Assembly: GCF_002803515.1 (NCBI RefSeq)
Contig: NZ_PHQX01000001.1
Span: 2,542,001 to 2,606,000 of the forward strand
Length of the DNA stretch: 64,000 nt
Source of the DNA: Stenotrophomonas lactitubi
GTDB taxonomy: Bacteria > Pseudomonadota > Gammaproteobacteria > Xanthomonadales > Xanthomonadaceae
Direction: 5' to 3'
In this document: in pieces, positions 1 through 8,389 of the stretch
Numbering within the stretch: position 1 is the first letter of the stretch
Layout: the number at the start of each line of letters is the position of its first letter
Notes under the pieces: generated by a model
Told to the model about the DNA's origin: nothing
Databases searched by the model: none
What the model saw: the letters and a program-made list of their open reading frames with translations, nothing else
Program-made: the position numbers and the translations under genes

Positions 1-577
1 CGAGCCGGTGTTCGGCCCGCTGGACTTCCACGTGGATGCCGGCGAAGCGCTGCTGGTGCAGGGCGGCAACGGTGCCGGCAAGACCACCCTGCTGCGCGTG
101 CTGTCGGGCCTGGCGCGCCCGGGCGCGGGCCAGGTGTTGATCGACGGCAAGCCGGCCAGCAACGCCGAGCGTGCGCGCTATGTCGCCTACCTCAGCCACC
201 TGCCGGCGCTGAAGCCGGACCTGGACACGCTGGAGAACCTGCATTTCCTGTGTGGCCTGCACGGTCGCCGCGCACGGCAGATGCCGGGCAATGCGCTGGC
301 CATCGTCGGCCTGGCCGGCTACGAGGACACCCTGGTGCGGCACCTGTCGGCCGGACAGAAACGGCGCCTGGCACTGGCCCGCATCTGGCTGTCGCCAGCA
401 CCGCTGTGGCTGCTCGACGAACCCTATGCCAACCTCGACCTGGAAGGCATCAACCTGGTCAACCGGATGATTTCCGCACACCTGCGCAGCGGCGGCGCCG
501 CCCTGGTCACCACCCATGGCGCCTATGCCGCACCGCCGGTACGCACCCGCCAGCTCGATCTGGGCGGTGAAGCATGA
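1..577 (+). CDS. ccmA: Heme exporter ATP-binding subunit CcmA (5' end missing)
   Basis: ATPase of the CcmABCDE complex, which drives release of heme-loaded CcmE during cytochrome c maturation at the inner membrane. The reading frame is open to the left edge, so the true start lies outside the window. Visible motifs are Walker [12 protein letters not shown] near the start, the ABC signature [13 protein letters not shown], and Walker [13 protein letters not shown]. The stop overlaps the ccmB start by ATGA, which suggests translational coupling. It is the first gene visible in a ccmABCDEFGHI operon. Identity rests on these motifs plus position directly before ccmB. Confidence 0.95.
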   Translation, partial: EPVFGPLDFHVDAGEALLVQGGNGAGKTTLLRVLSGLARPGAGQVLIDGKPASNAERARYVAYLSHLPALKPDLDTLENLHFLCGLHGRRARQMPGNALAIVGLAGYEDTLVRHLSAGQKRRLALARIWLSPAPLWLLDEPYANLDLEGINLVNRMISAHLRSGGAALVTTHGAYAAPPVRTRQLDLGGEA

Positions 578-1269
578 TCGCGCCGGGCACTGAACCGGGC
601 CTATGGCAGACCGCCCGCGCCCTGGTGGCGCGCGACCTGCGCCTGCTCTGGCGCCGTCGCGGCGATGCACTGCAGCCGCTGCTGTTCGCCCTGCTGGTGG
701 TGGTGCTGTTCGCCCTCGCCCAGGGCCGGGATCCGCAGCCGCTGGCTGCCACCGCCGGTGCGGTGCTGTGGTTGGCGGTGCTGCTGGCCGGGCAGCTGGC
801 GCTGGATTCGCTGTTCCGCTCCGATGCCGAAGACGGTTCACTCGAACAATGGCTGCTGGCGCCGGTGCCACTGGCGTGGCTGGTGCTGGTGCGCGTGCTG
901 CTGCATTGGGCGACCACCGCCCTGCCGTTGATCCTGCTGAGCCCGCTGCTGGCGGAAATGCTGCATCTGCCGCATGACCAGCTGCCGATGTTGCTGGCAT
1001 CGTTGCTGTTGGGAACACCGTTGTTGAGCCTGATCGGTGGCGTGGTCGCTGCACTGACCGTGGGCATCCGGCGCTCTGGTATTCTCGTGGCGTTGCTGTC
1101 GTTGCCGCTGTACGTACCGGTGCTTGTCTTCGGTGCCGGCAGCCTGGCGGCAGCCAGCCGCGGACAGGATCCGGTCGGTGCGCTGCTGATGCTGGGCGCT
1201 GGACTGGTGATCGCCCTGGTGCTGGCACCGCTGGCGACCGCTGCTGCGATTCGTATTTCTCTGAGTTGA
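574..1269 (+). CDS. ccmB: Heme exporter membrane subunit CcmB
   Basis: Membrane partner of CcmA. The 231-residue protein is almost wholly hydrophobic, with about six predicted transmembrane segments and the family-typical stretch [14 protein letters not shown] near residue 90. Length matches the family (about 220-230 aa). The ATG overlaps the ccmA stop. A 43-nt gap separates it from ccmC. With CcmA, CcmC and CcmD it forms the unit that loads and releases heme from CcmE. Confidence 0.95.
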   Translation: MIAPGTEPGLWQTARALVARDLRLLWRRRGDALQPLLFALLVVVLFALAQGRDPQPLAATAGAVLWLAVLLAGQLALDSLFRSDAEDGSLEQWLLAPVPLAWLVLVRVLLHWATTALPLILLSPLLAEMLHLPHDQLPMLLASLLLGTPLLSLIGGVVAALTVGIRRSGILVALLSLPLYVPVLVFGAGSLAAASRGQDPVGALLMLGAGLVIALVLAPLATAAAIRISLS

Positions 1270-1312
1270 CCGAGCTGAGAGCCAATCCACCCCTGCTGGA
1301 TAGCCGCCACGC

Positions 1313-2086
1313 ATGAATCCGATTGTCCGCTGGTTCCATCAACTCGGCTCGCCTCCCACGTTCGATCGTTTCGCTGCCCGCTGGTCGCGACTGTTCTACA
1401 TCGCCGCGGTACCGGTGCTGCTGGTCGGCATGTGGCAGGCGCTGCTGGTGGTGCCGCCGGAAGCCCGCCAGCTGGACAGCTTCCGCATCCTCTACATCCA
1501 CGTGCCCAGCGCCTGGATGAGCCTGTTCGTGTTCGCGCTGATGGCGCTGTATGCCGCCATCGCACTGATCTGGCGGATCAAGATCTGCGAGATCCTGGCC
1601 ATGGCGTGCGCGCCGATGGGCGCCGGTTTCACCCTGATCACCCTGGTGACCGGCAGCATCTGGGGCAAAGGCACCTGGGGCACGTGGTGGGACTGGGACC
1701 CGCGCATGACCAGTGAGCTGGTGCTGCTGTTCCTGTATCTGGGCGTGATCGGGCTTTACCACGCCATCGAAGACCGCCGCAGTGCCGCGCGTGCCGCCGG
1801 CCTGCTGGCCATCGTCGGCGTCAGCCTGTTGCCGGTGATCCGTTACTCGGTGGACTGGTGGGGTGGCCTGCACCAGCGCCAGTCGATCAGCGTGTTCGGT
1901 GAATCGGCCATCCGTACCGAGCTGATTGCTCCGCTGTGGTGGATGGTGATCGCCACCAAACTCTGGTTCTGTGGTTCGCTGCTGGCCAAGGCACGCGCCG
2001 ACAACCTGTACCGCGAAGCCGGCAAGGCCTGGGTTGGCGACCGCGTCGATGCCCGGGCAACCGAGGTGGAGGAATCGCGGCCATGA
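1313..2086 (+). CDS. ccmC: Heme exporter / heme handling protein CcmC
   Basis: Integral membrane protein that presents heme to the periplasmic chaperone CcmE. At residues 121-130 it carries the tryptophan-rich WWD signature ([10 protein letters not shown]) that binds heme in the HHP family. A conserved His lies in YIHVPSAW (about residue 63) and a second in the GGLHQRQS segment. Six membrane spans are expected for 257 residues. The stop overlaps the ccmD start as ATGA. Confidence 0.96.
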   Translation: MNPIVRWFHQLGSPPTFDRFAARWSRLFYIAAVPVLLVGMWQALLVVPPEARQLDSFRILYIHVPSAWMSLFVFALMALYAAIALIWRIKICEILAMACAPMGAGFTLITLVTGSIWGKGTWGTWWDWDPRMTSELVLLFLYLGVIGLYHAIEDRRSAARAAGLLAIVGVSLLPVIRYSVDWWGGLHQRQSISVFGESAIRTELIAPLWWMVIATKLWFCGSLLAKARADNLYREAGKAWVGDRVDARATEVEESRP

Positions 2087-2274
2087 CTCACCTGCCCTTC
2101 GTGATCGGCGCCTACGCCGTGTTCGTGCTGGTGCTCGGCGCCGATGCCCTTGGGTCGTGGCTGCGCCTGCGCGCGGCACGCCGCCAGGCGCAGTCGCGCC
2201 AGCAGCGGCAGCAGGCCCGTCAGGCCGCACAGCAGGTCGCCGCGCCTGCGCTGTCGGCGGAGCTGGAGCGATGA
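2083..2274 (+). CDS. ccmD: Heme exporter small subunit CcmD
   Basis: A 63-residue protein with one N-terminal transmembrane segment (about residues 5-25) followed by a basic, glutamine- and arginine-rich tail, the usual plan of CcmD. In other bacteria CcmD stabilises CcmC-CcmE contacts and is needed for holo-CcmE release. The ATG at 2083 overlaps the ccmC stop and its own stop overlaps the ccmE start, so it sits in a tightly coupled chain. CcmD is poorly conserved; the call rests on size, topology and position. Confidence 0.9.
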   Translation: MTHLPFVIGAYAVFVLVLGADALGSWLRLRAARRQAQSRQQRQQARQAAQQVAAPALSAELER

Positions 2275-2732
2275 CGCCGGTCCAACGCCGCCGTCTGGTC
2301 TGGGTGCTGCTGGCCCTGCTCGCCTCAGGGCTGGCCACCGCGCTGGTGGCGATGGCGCTGGAACGCAACATCGCCTACCTGTACACACCCTCGGAAGTAC
2401 TGCGCGGCGATGTCGATGCACAGACCCGGTTCCGCCTCGGCGGCATGGTGGTGAAGGGTTCCTTCAACCGCCCGCTCGGCTCGTTGGAAGCGCACTTCAA
2501 GGTCACCGACGGCGATGCGCAGTTGCCGGTATCCACCTCGCGGATCCTGCCGGACATGTTCGCCGAAGGCACTGCCGTGGTCGCAAGTGGTCGCCTGCAG
2601 GGCGGTACGTTCGTCGCCGACGAGGTACTGGCCAAGCACGATGAAAAGTACGTGCCCAAGGAAGTGGCCGACAAGATGGGCCAGGCCCATCGCAAGCATG
2701 ATGTGCCGGTCACGGCGCCCGAGGTGCGCTGA
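2271..2732 (+). CDS. ccmE: Periplasmic heme chaperone CcmE
   Basis: Membrane-anchored heme chaperone of cytochrome c maturation, 153 residues. An N-terminal anchor (about residues 9-29) is followed by an OB-fold periplasmic domain. The covalent heme-binding motif HxxxY is present as HDEKY, with His123 and Tyr127. The ATG at 2271 overlaps the ccmD stop. The stop ends one base before the GTG start of ccmF. Confidence 0.96.
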   Translation: MTPVQRRRLVWVLLALLASGLATALVAMALERNIAYLYTPSEVLRGDVDAQTRFRLGGMVVKGSFNRPLGSLEAHFKVTDGDAQLPVSTSRILPDMFAEGTAVVASGRLQGGTFVADEVLAKHDEKYVPKEVADKMGQAHRKHDVPVTAPEVR

Positions 2733-4652
2733 GTGCTTCCCGAATTCGGTCAGATCCTCCTGCTCTGCGCGTTGCTGGCCTCGCTGCTGCAGGCAGTGCT
2801 GCCGCTGGTCGGTGCGCAGCGCGGCAACGACGCATGGATGTCCATTGCCCGCCCGGCAGCCTTTGCCCAGCTGGTGCTGCTGGCCGGCGCATTCGCCGTA
2901 CTGACGGCGGCCTTCGTGCAGCAGGACTTCTCGGTGCGCTACGTCGCCGAAAACTCCAATTCACTGCTGCCGCTGATCTACCGCTATTCGGCGGTGTGGG
3001 GGGCGCACGAAGGCTCGCTGCTGATGTGGGCGCTGGTGCTGGCGCTGTGGACCGGCGCGCTGGCGCTGTTCTCGCGGCATCTGCCGGCACCGGTGCAGGC
3101 GCGCGTGCTGGCGGTGATGGGCGTGGTCAGTGTCGGCTTCCTCGCCTTCCTGATCTTCACCTCCAATCCATTCCTGCGCTTGAACCCGGTGCCACTGGAA
3201 GGCCGTGACCTCAACCCGCTGCTGCAGGACCCGGGGCTGATCATCCATCCGCCGATGCTGTACCTGGGCTACGTCGGCTTTGCGGTGCCCTTCGCCTTCG
3301 CCGTGGCGGCGTTGCTGGAAGGCCGCGTCGACGCACGCTGGCAACGCTGGACGCGACCCTGGACCAACGTGGCCTGGGGCTTCCTGACGCTGGGCATCGC
3401 ACTGGGCAGCTGGTGGGCGTACTACGAGCTGGGCTGGGGCGGCTGGTGGTTCTGGGATCCGGTCGAGAACGCCAGCTTCATGCCATGGCTGGTTGGCGCG
3501 GCGCTGATCCATTCGCAGGCGGTGACCGAAAAGCGCGGCACCTTCGGCAGCTGGACGCTGCTGCTGGCCATCGCGGCGTTCGCGCTGTCGCTGCTGGGCA
3601 CCTTCCTGGTCCGCTCCGGCGTGCTGACCAGCGTGCATTCGTTCGCCGCCGATCCCTCGCGTGGGCTGTTCATCCTGATCTTCCTGTCGGTGCTGGTGGG
3701 TGGCAGCCTGCTGCTGTATGCGCTGCGTGCGCCACGGCTGGCCGTGGATGCCGGCGATCCGCGCCGCGGCTTCACCGCGACCTCGCGCGAAACCCTGCTG
3801 CTGGCCAACAACCTGCTGCTGGCCAGCGCCTGCGCGATGGTCCTGCTCGGCACGCTCTACCCGCTGCTGGCCGATGCGCTGTCGCTGGGCAAGATTTCGG
3901 TGGGTCCACCGTACTTCGGCAGCCTGTTCCTGCTGTTGATGGCACCGATGGTGATGCTGCTGCCGTTCGGTCCGCTGGTGAAGTGGCAGCGCGACCAACC
4001 CTCGCGCGCACTGGCATTGCTGCTGCCATGGGCGGGCCTGGCCGTGCTGCTCGGCGCCTGGGCCTGGTGGCAGGCGCCGCAGAATGGCTGGAAAGCCGGC
4101 ATCGGCGTCGCGGCCGCAGCCTGGGTCGGCCTGGGCACCGCCCGTTTCGTCTGGCAGCGCCTGCGTGGCAATGGCCGCTTCACTGCCGAGATGCTTGGCA
4201 TGATCGTCGCCCATGCCGGTGTCGCGGTGTTCCTGGCCGGCGCGCTGCTGGTGGAAGCACTGAACGTGCAGCGCGAAGTGGCGCTGTCACCCGGCCAGCA
4301 GGTGGTGGTCGCCGGCCACGAGGTGCGCTTCGAGGGCGTGGACCACCGCGAAGGCCCCAATTTCATCGCTGATCGCGGCCATCTGCGGGTGCTGCGCGAT
4401 GGTCGCGAACTGGCCCTGCTGCATCCGGAGAAGCGCCAGTACGCCAGCGGCGGTCAGGTGATGACCGAAGCCGGCATCGATGCACGCCTCAGCGGTGATG
4501 TCTACGTGGCATTGGGCGAGCCGCTGGGCAACAATGCGTGGGCGGTACGGGTGCACATCAAGCCCTTCGTGCGCTGGATCTGGCTGGGCGCGCTGTTGAT
4601 GGCCCTGGGCGGATTCATCGCCGCCGCCGATCGCCGCTTTCGTCGTCCGTAG
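2733..4652 (+). CDS. ccmF: Cytochrome c heme lyase subunit CcmF
   Basis: Large membrane protein of 639 residues that, with CcmH/CcmI, ligates heme to apocytochrome c. The WWD-type heme motif GWGGWWFWDPVENASF lies near residues 232-247, and a large periplasmic domain sits near the C terminus before the last membrane span. The GTG start directly abuts the ccmE stop; no upstream alternative is compatible with that gene. Length agrees with the family (about 640-660 aa). Confidence 0.96.
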   Translation: MLPEFGQILLLCALLASLLQAVLPLVGAQRGNDAWMSIARPAAFAQLVLLAGAFAVLTAAFVQQDFSVRYVAENSNSLLPLIYRYSAVWGAHEGSLLMWALVLALWTGALALFSRHLPAPVQARVLAVMGVVSVGFLAFLIFTSNPFLRLNPVPLEGRDLNPLLQDPGLIIHPPMLYLGYVGFAVPFAFAVAALLEGRVDARWQRWTRPWTNVAWGFLTLGIALGSWWAYYELGWGGWWFWDPVENASFMPWLVGAALIHSQAVTEKRGTFGSWTLLLAIAAFALSLLGTFLVRSGVLTSVHSFAADPSRGLFILIFLSVLVGGSLLLYALRAPRLAVDAGDPRRGFTATSRETLLLANNLLLASACAMVLLGTLYPLLADALSLGKISVGPPYFGSLFLLLMAPMVMLLPFGPLVKWQRDQPSRALALLLPWAGLAVLLGAWAWWQAPQNGWKAGIGVAAAAWVGLGTARFVWQRLRGNGRFTAEMLGMIVAHAGVAVFLAGALLVEALNVQREVALSPGQQVVVAGHEVRFEGVDHREGPNFIADRGHLRVLRDGRELALLHPEKRQYASGGQVMTEAGIDARLSGDVYVALGEPLGNNAWAVRVHIKPFVRWIWLGALLMALGGFIAAADRRFRRP

Positions 4653-4661
4653 GAGTTCCCC

Positions 4662-5279
4662 ATGTCCGAGTCACCCGCCCCACGCCCTTCCCGCCCGCTG
4701 CCGCCGGTAGCCATCGTGATTGGCGTCCTGTTCTTCTTCGGCCTGCTTGGCCTGATGATCTACGGGGTGATGAAATCGGGCGATCCGCAGCGCGATGTGC
4801 TGCCTTCGGCACTGATCGACAAGCCGGCGCCGGCGTTCGCGCTGCCGGTGCTGCATGACCCGCAGATGATCGTGCGCAGCGAGGAACTGCGTGGCGCGCC
4901 CTACCTGCTCAACGTCTGGGGCAGCTGGTGTGCGGCCTGCCGGGAAGAACATCCGGTGCTGACCCGCTTCGCCGAGAGCAAGCGCGTACGCGTGATCGGC
5001 TACAACTGGAAGGATGAACCCACCGACGCGCTGCACTGGCTGGAACAGCTGGGCAACCCGTTCATGGTCGTGCTGAGCGACATCGAAGGCCGCACCGCCA
5101 TCGACTGGGGCGTGACGGCCGCACCCGAAACCTTCCTGGTCGATGGCAGTGGCATCGTGCGCTGGAAGTACAGCGGTGCGATGACCCAGCAGGTAGTCGA
5201 CGAAAAATTGATTCCGGCGCTGGAGAAGCTTGAAAAGGCCCAAGGCGATGCCGGCAACACCCTGCACGCCTCGCCGTAA
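4662..5279 (+). CDS. ccmG: Thiol:disulfide interchange protein CcmG (DsbE)
   Basis: Membrane-anchored periplasmic thioredoxin that keeps the CXXCH cysteines of apocytochrome c reduced. One transmembrane helix lies at about residues 17-37. The thioredoxin fold follows, with active site WCAAC (Cys90 and Cys93) in NVWGSWCAACREEHP. The cis-proline region follows in GVTAAPETFLVDG. The ATG has an AGGAG ribosome site at 4652-4656. Part of the ccm operon, 9 nt after ccmF. Confidence 0.95.
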   Translation: MSESPAPRPSRPLPPVAIVIGVLFFFGLLGLMIYGVMKSGDPQRDVLPSALIDKPAPAFALPVLHDPQMIVRSEELRGAPYLLNVWGSWCAACREEHPVLTRFAESKRVRVIGYNWKDEPTDALHWLEQLGNPFMVVLSDIEGRTAIDWGVTAAPETFLVDGSGIVRWKYSGAMTQQVVDEKLIPALEKLEKAQGDAGNTLHASP

Positions 5280-5283
5280 GCAC

Positions 5284-5742
5284 ATGCGCTGGCTGCTGCC
5301 GCTGCTGCTGGCGATGACCCTGGCGCTGCCGAACGCCGGCCTCGCCCAACAACCGGTGCATGATGCGCGGCCGCTGGTGTTCCGCGATGCGGCCGAGGAA
5401 GCGCGCTTCCACGACCTGGCCGCGCAGCTGCGCTGCGTGCAGTGCCAGAACCAGTCATTGGCCGATTCCAATGCGCAGATCGCCCAGGACCTGCGCCGTG
5501 AAGTGCTGCAGTTGATGCAGCAGGGCCTCGACGATGCGGCCATCAAGCAGTTCCTGGTCGCCCGCTACGGCGAGTTCGTGCTGTATCAACCGCCGCTGCA
5601 ACCCGGCACCTGGCTGTTGTGGGGCGGTCCGCTGCTGGTACTGGGTGGCGGCGCGCTGGTGGTGATGGGCATCGTCCGTCGTCGCAGCCGGCAGATGGAT
5701 GCATCCGCTGCGGTGAACCCAACCGAGGGAGAGGACTGGTGA
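5284..5742 (+). CDS. ccmH: Cytochrome c maturation protein CcmH (CcmL-type reductase domain)
   Basis: Periplasmic apocytochrome reductase of the heme lyase complex, 152 residues. It has a signal peptide (residues 1-21), the redox motif LRCVQCQNQSLADSNA with Cys51 and Cys54, and a C-terminal transmembrane helix (about 103-125). I chose ATG 5284 because the signal peptide begins there and it lies 4 nt after the ccmG stop; a longer frame from 5230 would overlap ccmG and place charged residues before the signal sequence. The second half of the E. coli fused CcmH is encoded separately here as ccmI. Confidence 0.94.
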   Translation: MRWLLPLLLAMTLALPNAGLAQQPVHDARPLVFRDAAEEARFHDLAAQLRCVQCQNQSLADSNAQIAQDLRREVLQLMQQGLDDAAIKQFLVARYGEFVLYQPPLQPGTWLLWGGPLLVLGGGALVVMGIVRRRSRQMDASAAVNPTEGEDW

Positions 5743-6725
5743 CGCACTGGTTGCCGATGGTCGCCGCAGTGGCCGCTGCGCTGTTGGCGGCAGTAGTGCT
5801 CTGGCCGCTGCGCCAGCAAGGCCGCCGCAGCTTCGTGCTGGGGGTGGTGGCGCTCGGTGTAGCCGGCGCCTGCCTGTATCTGCTGGTCGGCAATCCACGC
5901 GCTGCACAGGTGCAACCCGCGCCTTCGGTGGCCACCCTGCGCGACGGCGTAGAGACACTGCAGCAGGCGTTGCAGCGTGACCCGCAACGCGCCGATGGCT
6001 GGGCACTGCTGGGCCGTTCGCAGGCCGAACTCGGCAATGCCGCCGCTGCAGCCGATGCCTTCAACCGCGCCGCAGCACTGGCACCGGACGAACCGGGCGT
6101 GCTGGTCGAGGCCGCGCAGGCACGCGCGCAGGCCGATCCGGGCAAGCAGTTCGATGACACCGCGCTGGCATGGCTGCAGCGTGCGCATACCTTGTCGCCC
6201 GATGCCGAGCGCGCCAGCTGGTTGCTCGGCATCGCGCTGCGTCAGCGTGGCCGCAACGCCGAGGCTGCCGACCTCTGGAGCACGCTGCTGCCTCGCCTGG
6301 AACCGGGCGCGGCGCAGGCGCTGCAGGCGCAGATCGCCATCGCCCGAGAGGCGGCTGGCCAGCCGTCGGACACACCGGCAGCGGCACCGCCGCTGCTGCA
6401 GGTGCGGGTGCACCTGCCCGCATCGCTGAAAACGGGTGACTGGCCGGCCAGCACCCAGGTGTTCGTGCTGGCGCGTGCCGTGGGCGGCCCGCCGATGCCG
6501 GTGGCTGCACGCAAGCTGCCCCTCGCCGGCTTCCCCGCAACGGTGAGCCTCGGCGACGGCGACAGCCCGATGCCGACCGCACCCTTGTCGGCGCATCGCG
6601 AAGTGGAAGTACTGGCGCGCATTTCGCGCAGCGGCAGCGCCAACCGCAGCGAAGACGACCTGCAGACCGCGCCGGTCAAGGTCAGCCTGCCGCATGACGG
6701 CATGGTCGAGCTGCGGTTCCCGTAA
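5739..6725 (+). CDS. ccmI: Cytochrome c maturation protein CcmI (TPR apocytochrome chaperone)
   Basis: Last gene of the ccm operon, 328 residues from a GTG at 5739 that overlaps the ccmH stop. Two N-terminal transmembrane helices (about 5-22 and 31-50) are followed by TPR-like repeats, for example ADGWALLGRSQAELGNAAAA and the segments after it. The C-terminal 110 residues form a periplasmic domain as in CycH/CcmI. The family binds the C-terminal helix of apocytochromes c and hands them to CcmH/CcmF. A longer frame starting at 5619 would overlap ccmH by 120 nt and is unlikely. Confidence 0.88.
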   Translation: MTHWLPMVAAVAAALLAAVVLWPLRQQGRRSFVLGVVALGVAGACLYLLVGNPRAAQVQPAPSVATLRDGVETLQQALQRDPQRADGWALLGRSQAELGNAAAAADAFNRAAALAPDEPGVLVEAAQARAQADPGKQFDDTALAWLQRAHTLSPDAERASWLLGIALRQRGRNAEAADLWSTLLPRLEPGAAQALQAQIAIAREAAGQPSDTPAAAPPLLQVRVHLPASLKTGDWPASTQVFVLARAVGGPPMPVAARKLPLAGFPATVSLGDGDSPMPTAPLSAHREVEVLARISRSGSANRSEDDLQTAPVKVSLPHDGMVELRFP

Positions 6726-6745
6726 TGTACCCGCGCCGCTGCGCT

Positions 6746-6806
6746 CGCCGGGCATGGCCCGGCGCTACCGGTGGTGTGCGAGGGTAGCGCCGGGCCATGC
6801 CCGGCG
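6746..6806. repeat. Inverted pair of SMAG (GTAG-headed) palindromes
   Basis: Two 23-bp GTAG-headed units face each other at 6746-6768 (minus orientation) and 6784-6806 (plus orientation). Each is a short hairpin built on GCCGGGCCATGCCCGGC. They match the SMAG palindromes known from S. maltophilia, which often occur as such dimers and can act as RNA stabilisers or terminators. They sit between the end of the ccm operon and metX. Confidence 0.85.
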
Positions 6807-6878
6807 GATCCACGCTCAGCCCGCCCATGGAAACCAGCGTGTCGCCAGCTGCACATGCCGCCCCGCTAGAATGCCTAC

Positions 6879-7991
6879 ATGACCGAATTCATTCCGCCCG
6901 GCACCCGCTTCCATGCCCTGCCCTCGCCCTTTCCGTGCAAACGTGGTGGCGCCCTGCACGGTGCGCGCGTGGCCTACGAGATCTGGGGTGCGCTGGACGC
7001 AGACGCCGGCAACGCGATCCTGATCGTCACCGGCCTGTCGCCCGACGCACATGCGGCGGCCAACGAAGCCAATCCTGCGCCAGGCTGGTGGGAAGCCATG
7101 ATCGGCCCCGGCAAGCCGATCGATACAGACCGCTGGTTCGTGGTCTGCGTGAACTCGCTGGGCAGCTGCAAGGGCTCCACCGGCCCTGCATCGATCAATC
7201 CAGCCAGCGGCGAACTGTATCGCCTGGATTTCCCGGAACTGTCGATCGAGGACGGCGCACGCGCGGCGATCGACGTGGTGCGCGCATTGGGCATCGAACA
7301 GCTCGCCTGCGTGATCGGCAATTCAATGGGTGGGATGACGGCGCTGGCGGTGTTGCTGCTGCATCCGGGCATCGCCCGCAGCCATATCAACATTTCCGGC
7401 AGCGCGCAGGCATTGCCCTTCTCCATCGCGATCCGTTCGCTGCAGCGCGAAGCCATCCGCCTGGATCCGCGCTGGAACGGTGGCCACTACGACAATGAGG
7501 CATACCCGGAATCGGGCATGCGCATGGCACGCAAGCTGGGCGTGATCACCTACCGCTCGGCGCTGGAATGGGATGGCCGCTTCGGTCGCGTACGGCTGGA
7601 TTCAGACCAGGCCGACGACGACCCGTTCGGTCTGGAATTCCAGGTCGAAAGCTATCTGGAAGGACATGCGCGCCGGTTCGTGCGCTTCTTCGATCCGAAC
7701 TGCTATCTGTACTTGAGCCGCTCGATGGACTGGTTCGACCTGGCCGAATATGGCGATGGCGATGTGCTGGCCGGACTGGCCAGTATCCGCGTCGACAAGG
7801 CGCTGGCGATCGGCGCGAACACCGACATCCTGTTCCCGGTACAGCAGCAGCAACAGGTCGCCGATGGCCTGCGCGCTGGCGGCGCGGATGCGCGTTTCAT
7901 CGGCCTGGAATCACCGCAGGGCCATGACGCGTTCCTGGTCGACTTCGAACGTTTCGGCCCGGCCGTGCGCGGCTTCCTCGACGAACTGTAA
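6879..7991 (+). CDS. metX: MetX-family O-acyltransferase (probably serine O-succinyltransferase)
   Basis: Alpha/beta hydrolase of 370 residues in the homoserine O-acetyltransferase fold. The nucleophile elbow GNSMGGMTAL is near residue 149. The acid is in GANTDILFP and the catalytic His in PQGHDAFLV near the C terminus. The MetX signature NSLGSCKGSTGP is also present. From published work on the MetX/MetA superfamily I recall that the Xanthomonadaceae members are serine O-succinyltransferases feeding cysteine synthesis, not homoserine acetyltransferases. The sequence alone does not settle substrate or acyl donor. The stop overlaps the next ATG by one base. Confidence 0.85.
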   Translation: MTEFIPPGTRFHALPSPFPCKRGGALHGARVAYEIWGALDADAGNAILIVTGLSPDAHAAANEANPAPGWWEAMIGPGKPIDTDRWFVVCVNSLGSCKGSTGPASINPASGELYRLDFPELSIEDGARAAIDVVRALGIEQLACVIGNSMGGMTALAVLLLHPGIARSHINISGSAQALPFSIAIRSLQREAIRLDPRWNGGHYDNEAYPESGMRMARKLGVITYRSALEWDGRFGRVRLDSDQADDDPFGLEFQVESYLEGHARRFVRFFDPNCYLYLSRSMDWFDLAEYGDGDVLAGLASIRVDKALAIGANTDILFPVQQQQQVADGLRAGGADARFIGLESPQGHDAFLVDFERFGPAVRGFLDEL

Positions 7992-8335
7992 TGGTGTGGC
8001 GGCGCAATCTCGCACTGGCCGCGTGCGGTGCGTTGATCGGCTTGACCGCAACCGACGTGTTTCCACTGTGGCTGGGCGCGTGGTGCGCGCTGACCAGCGC
8101 GGTGTCGTTCGGCTTGTATGGACACGACAAGCGGGCAGCGCAGCGAAAACAGCAGCGGACGCCGGAACGCACGCTGCAGCTGCTGGCATTTGCTGGCGGC
8201 TGGCCTGGTGCCCTGCTCGGCCAGGCGGTGTTCCGCCACAAACATCGCAAGATGCAGTTCCAGTGGGTGTTCTGGCTGTGCGTGCTGGCCAACGTGGCCT
8301 CGATCGCGGTGATGCTGCGCGAATTTTCGCGGTAG
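7991..8335 (+). CDS. DUF1294 family small membrane protein
   Basis: A 114-residue protein with hydrophobic segments at about 6-24, 26-45 and 87-107. The DUF1294 core is clear: YGHDKRAAQR, then RTPERTLQLLAFAGGWPGALLGQ, then RHKHRKMQFQWVFW. Family members are often annotated as cold-shock-associated membrane proteins because some are fused to cold-shock domains, but no biochemical role is established. It starts on the last base of the metX stop, so the two are probably co-transcribed. Confidence 0.8.
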   Translation: MVWRRNLALAACGALIGLTATDVFPLWLGAWCALTSAVSFGLYGHDKRAAQRKQQRTPERTLQLLAFAGGWPGALLGQAVFRHKHRKMQFQWVFWLCVLANVASIAVMLREFSR

Positions 8336-8342
8336 CCGCCCT

Positions 8343-8389
8343 GTAGATCCACGCCACGCGTGGATATGCCGACCAAGGTCGGCATCTAC
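8343..8389. repeat. SMAG palindrome pair between convergent genes
   Basis: A GTAG-headed unit at 8343-8365 (GTAGATCCACGC, then ACGCGTGGAT) is followed at once by a second GTAG-type hairpin in opposite orientation at 8366-8389 (ATGCCGACCAAGGTCGGCAT). The two hairpins separate the convergent DUF1294 and cydC genes. The second overlaps the cydC stop codon (8386-8388). A bidirectional terminator role is plausible. Confidence 0.8.

Noticed and set aside
2961..4214. A 417-codon minus-strand frame opposite ccmF
   Set aside because: Gln/His-rich antisense product, no start context, and ccmF is certain.
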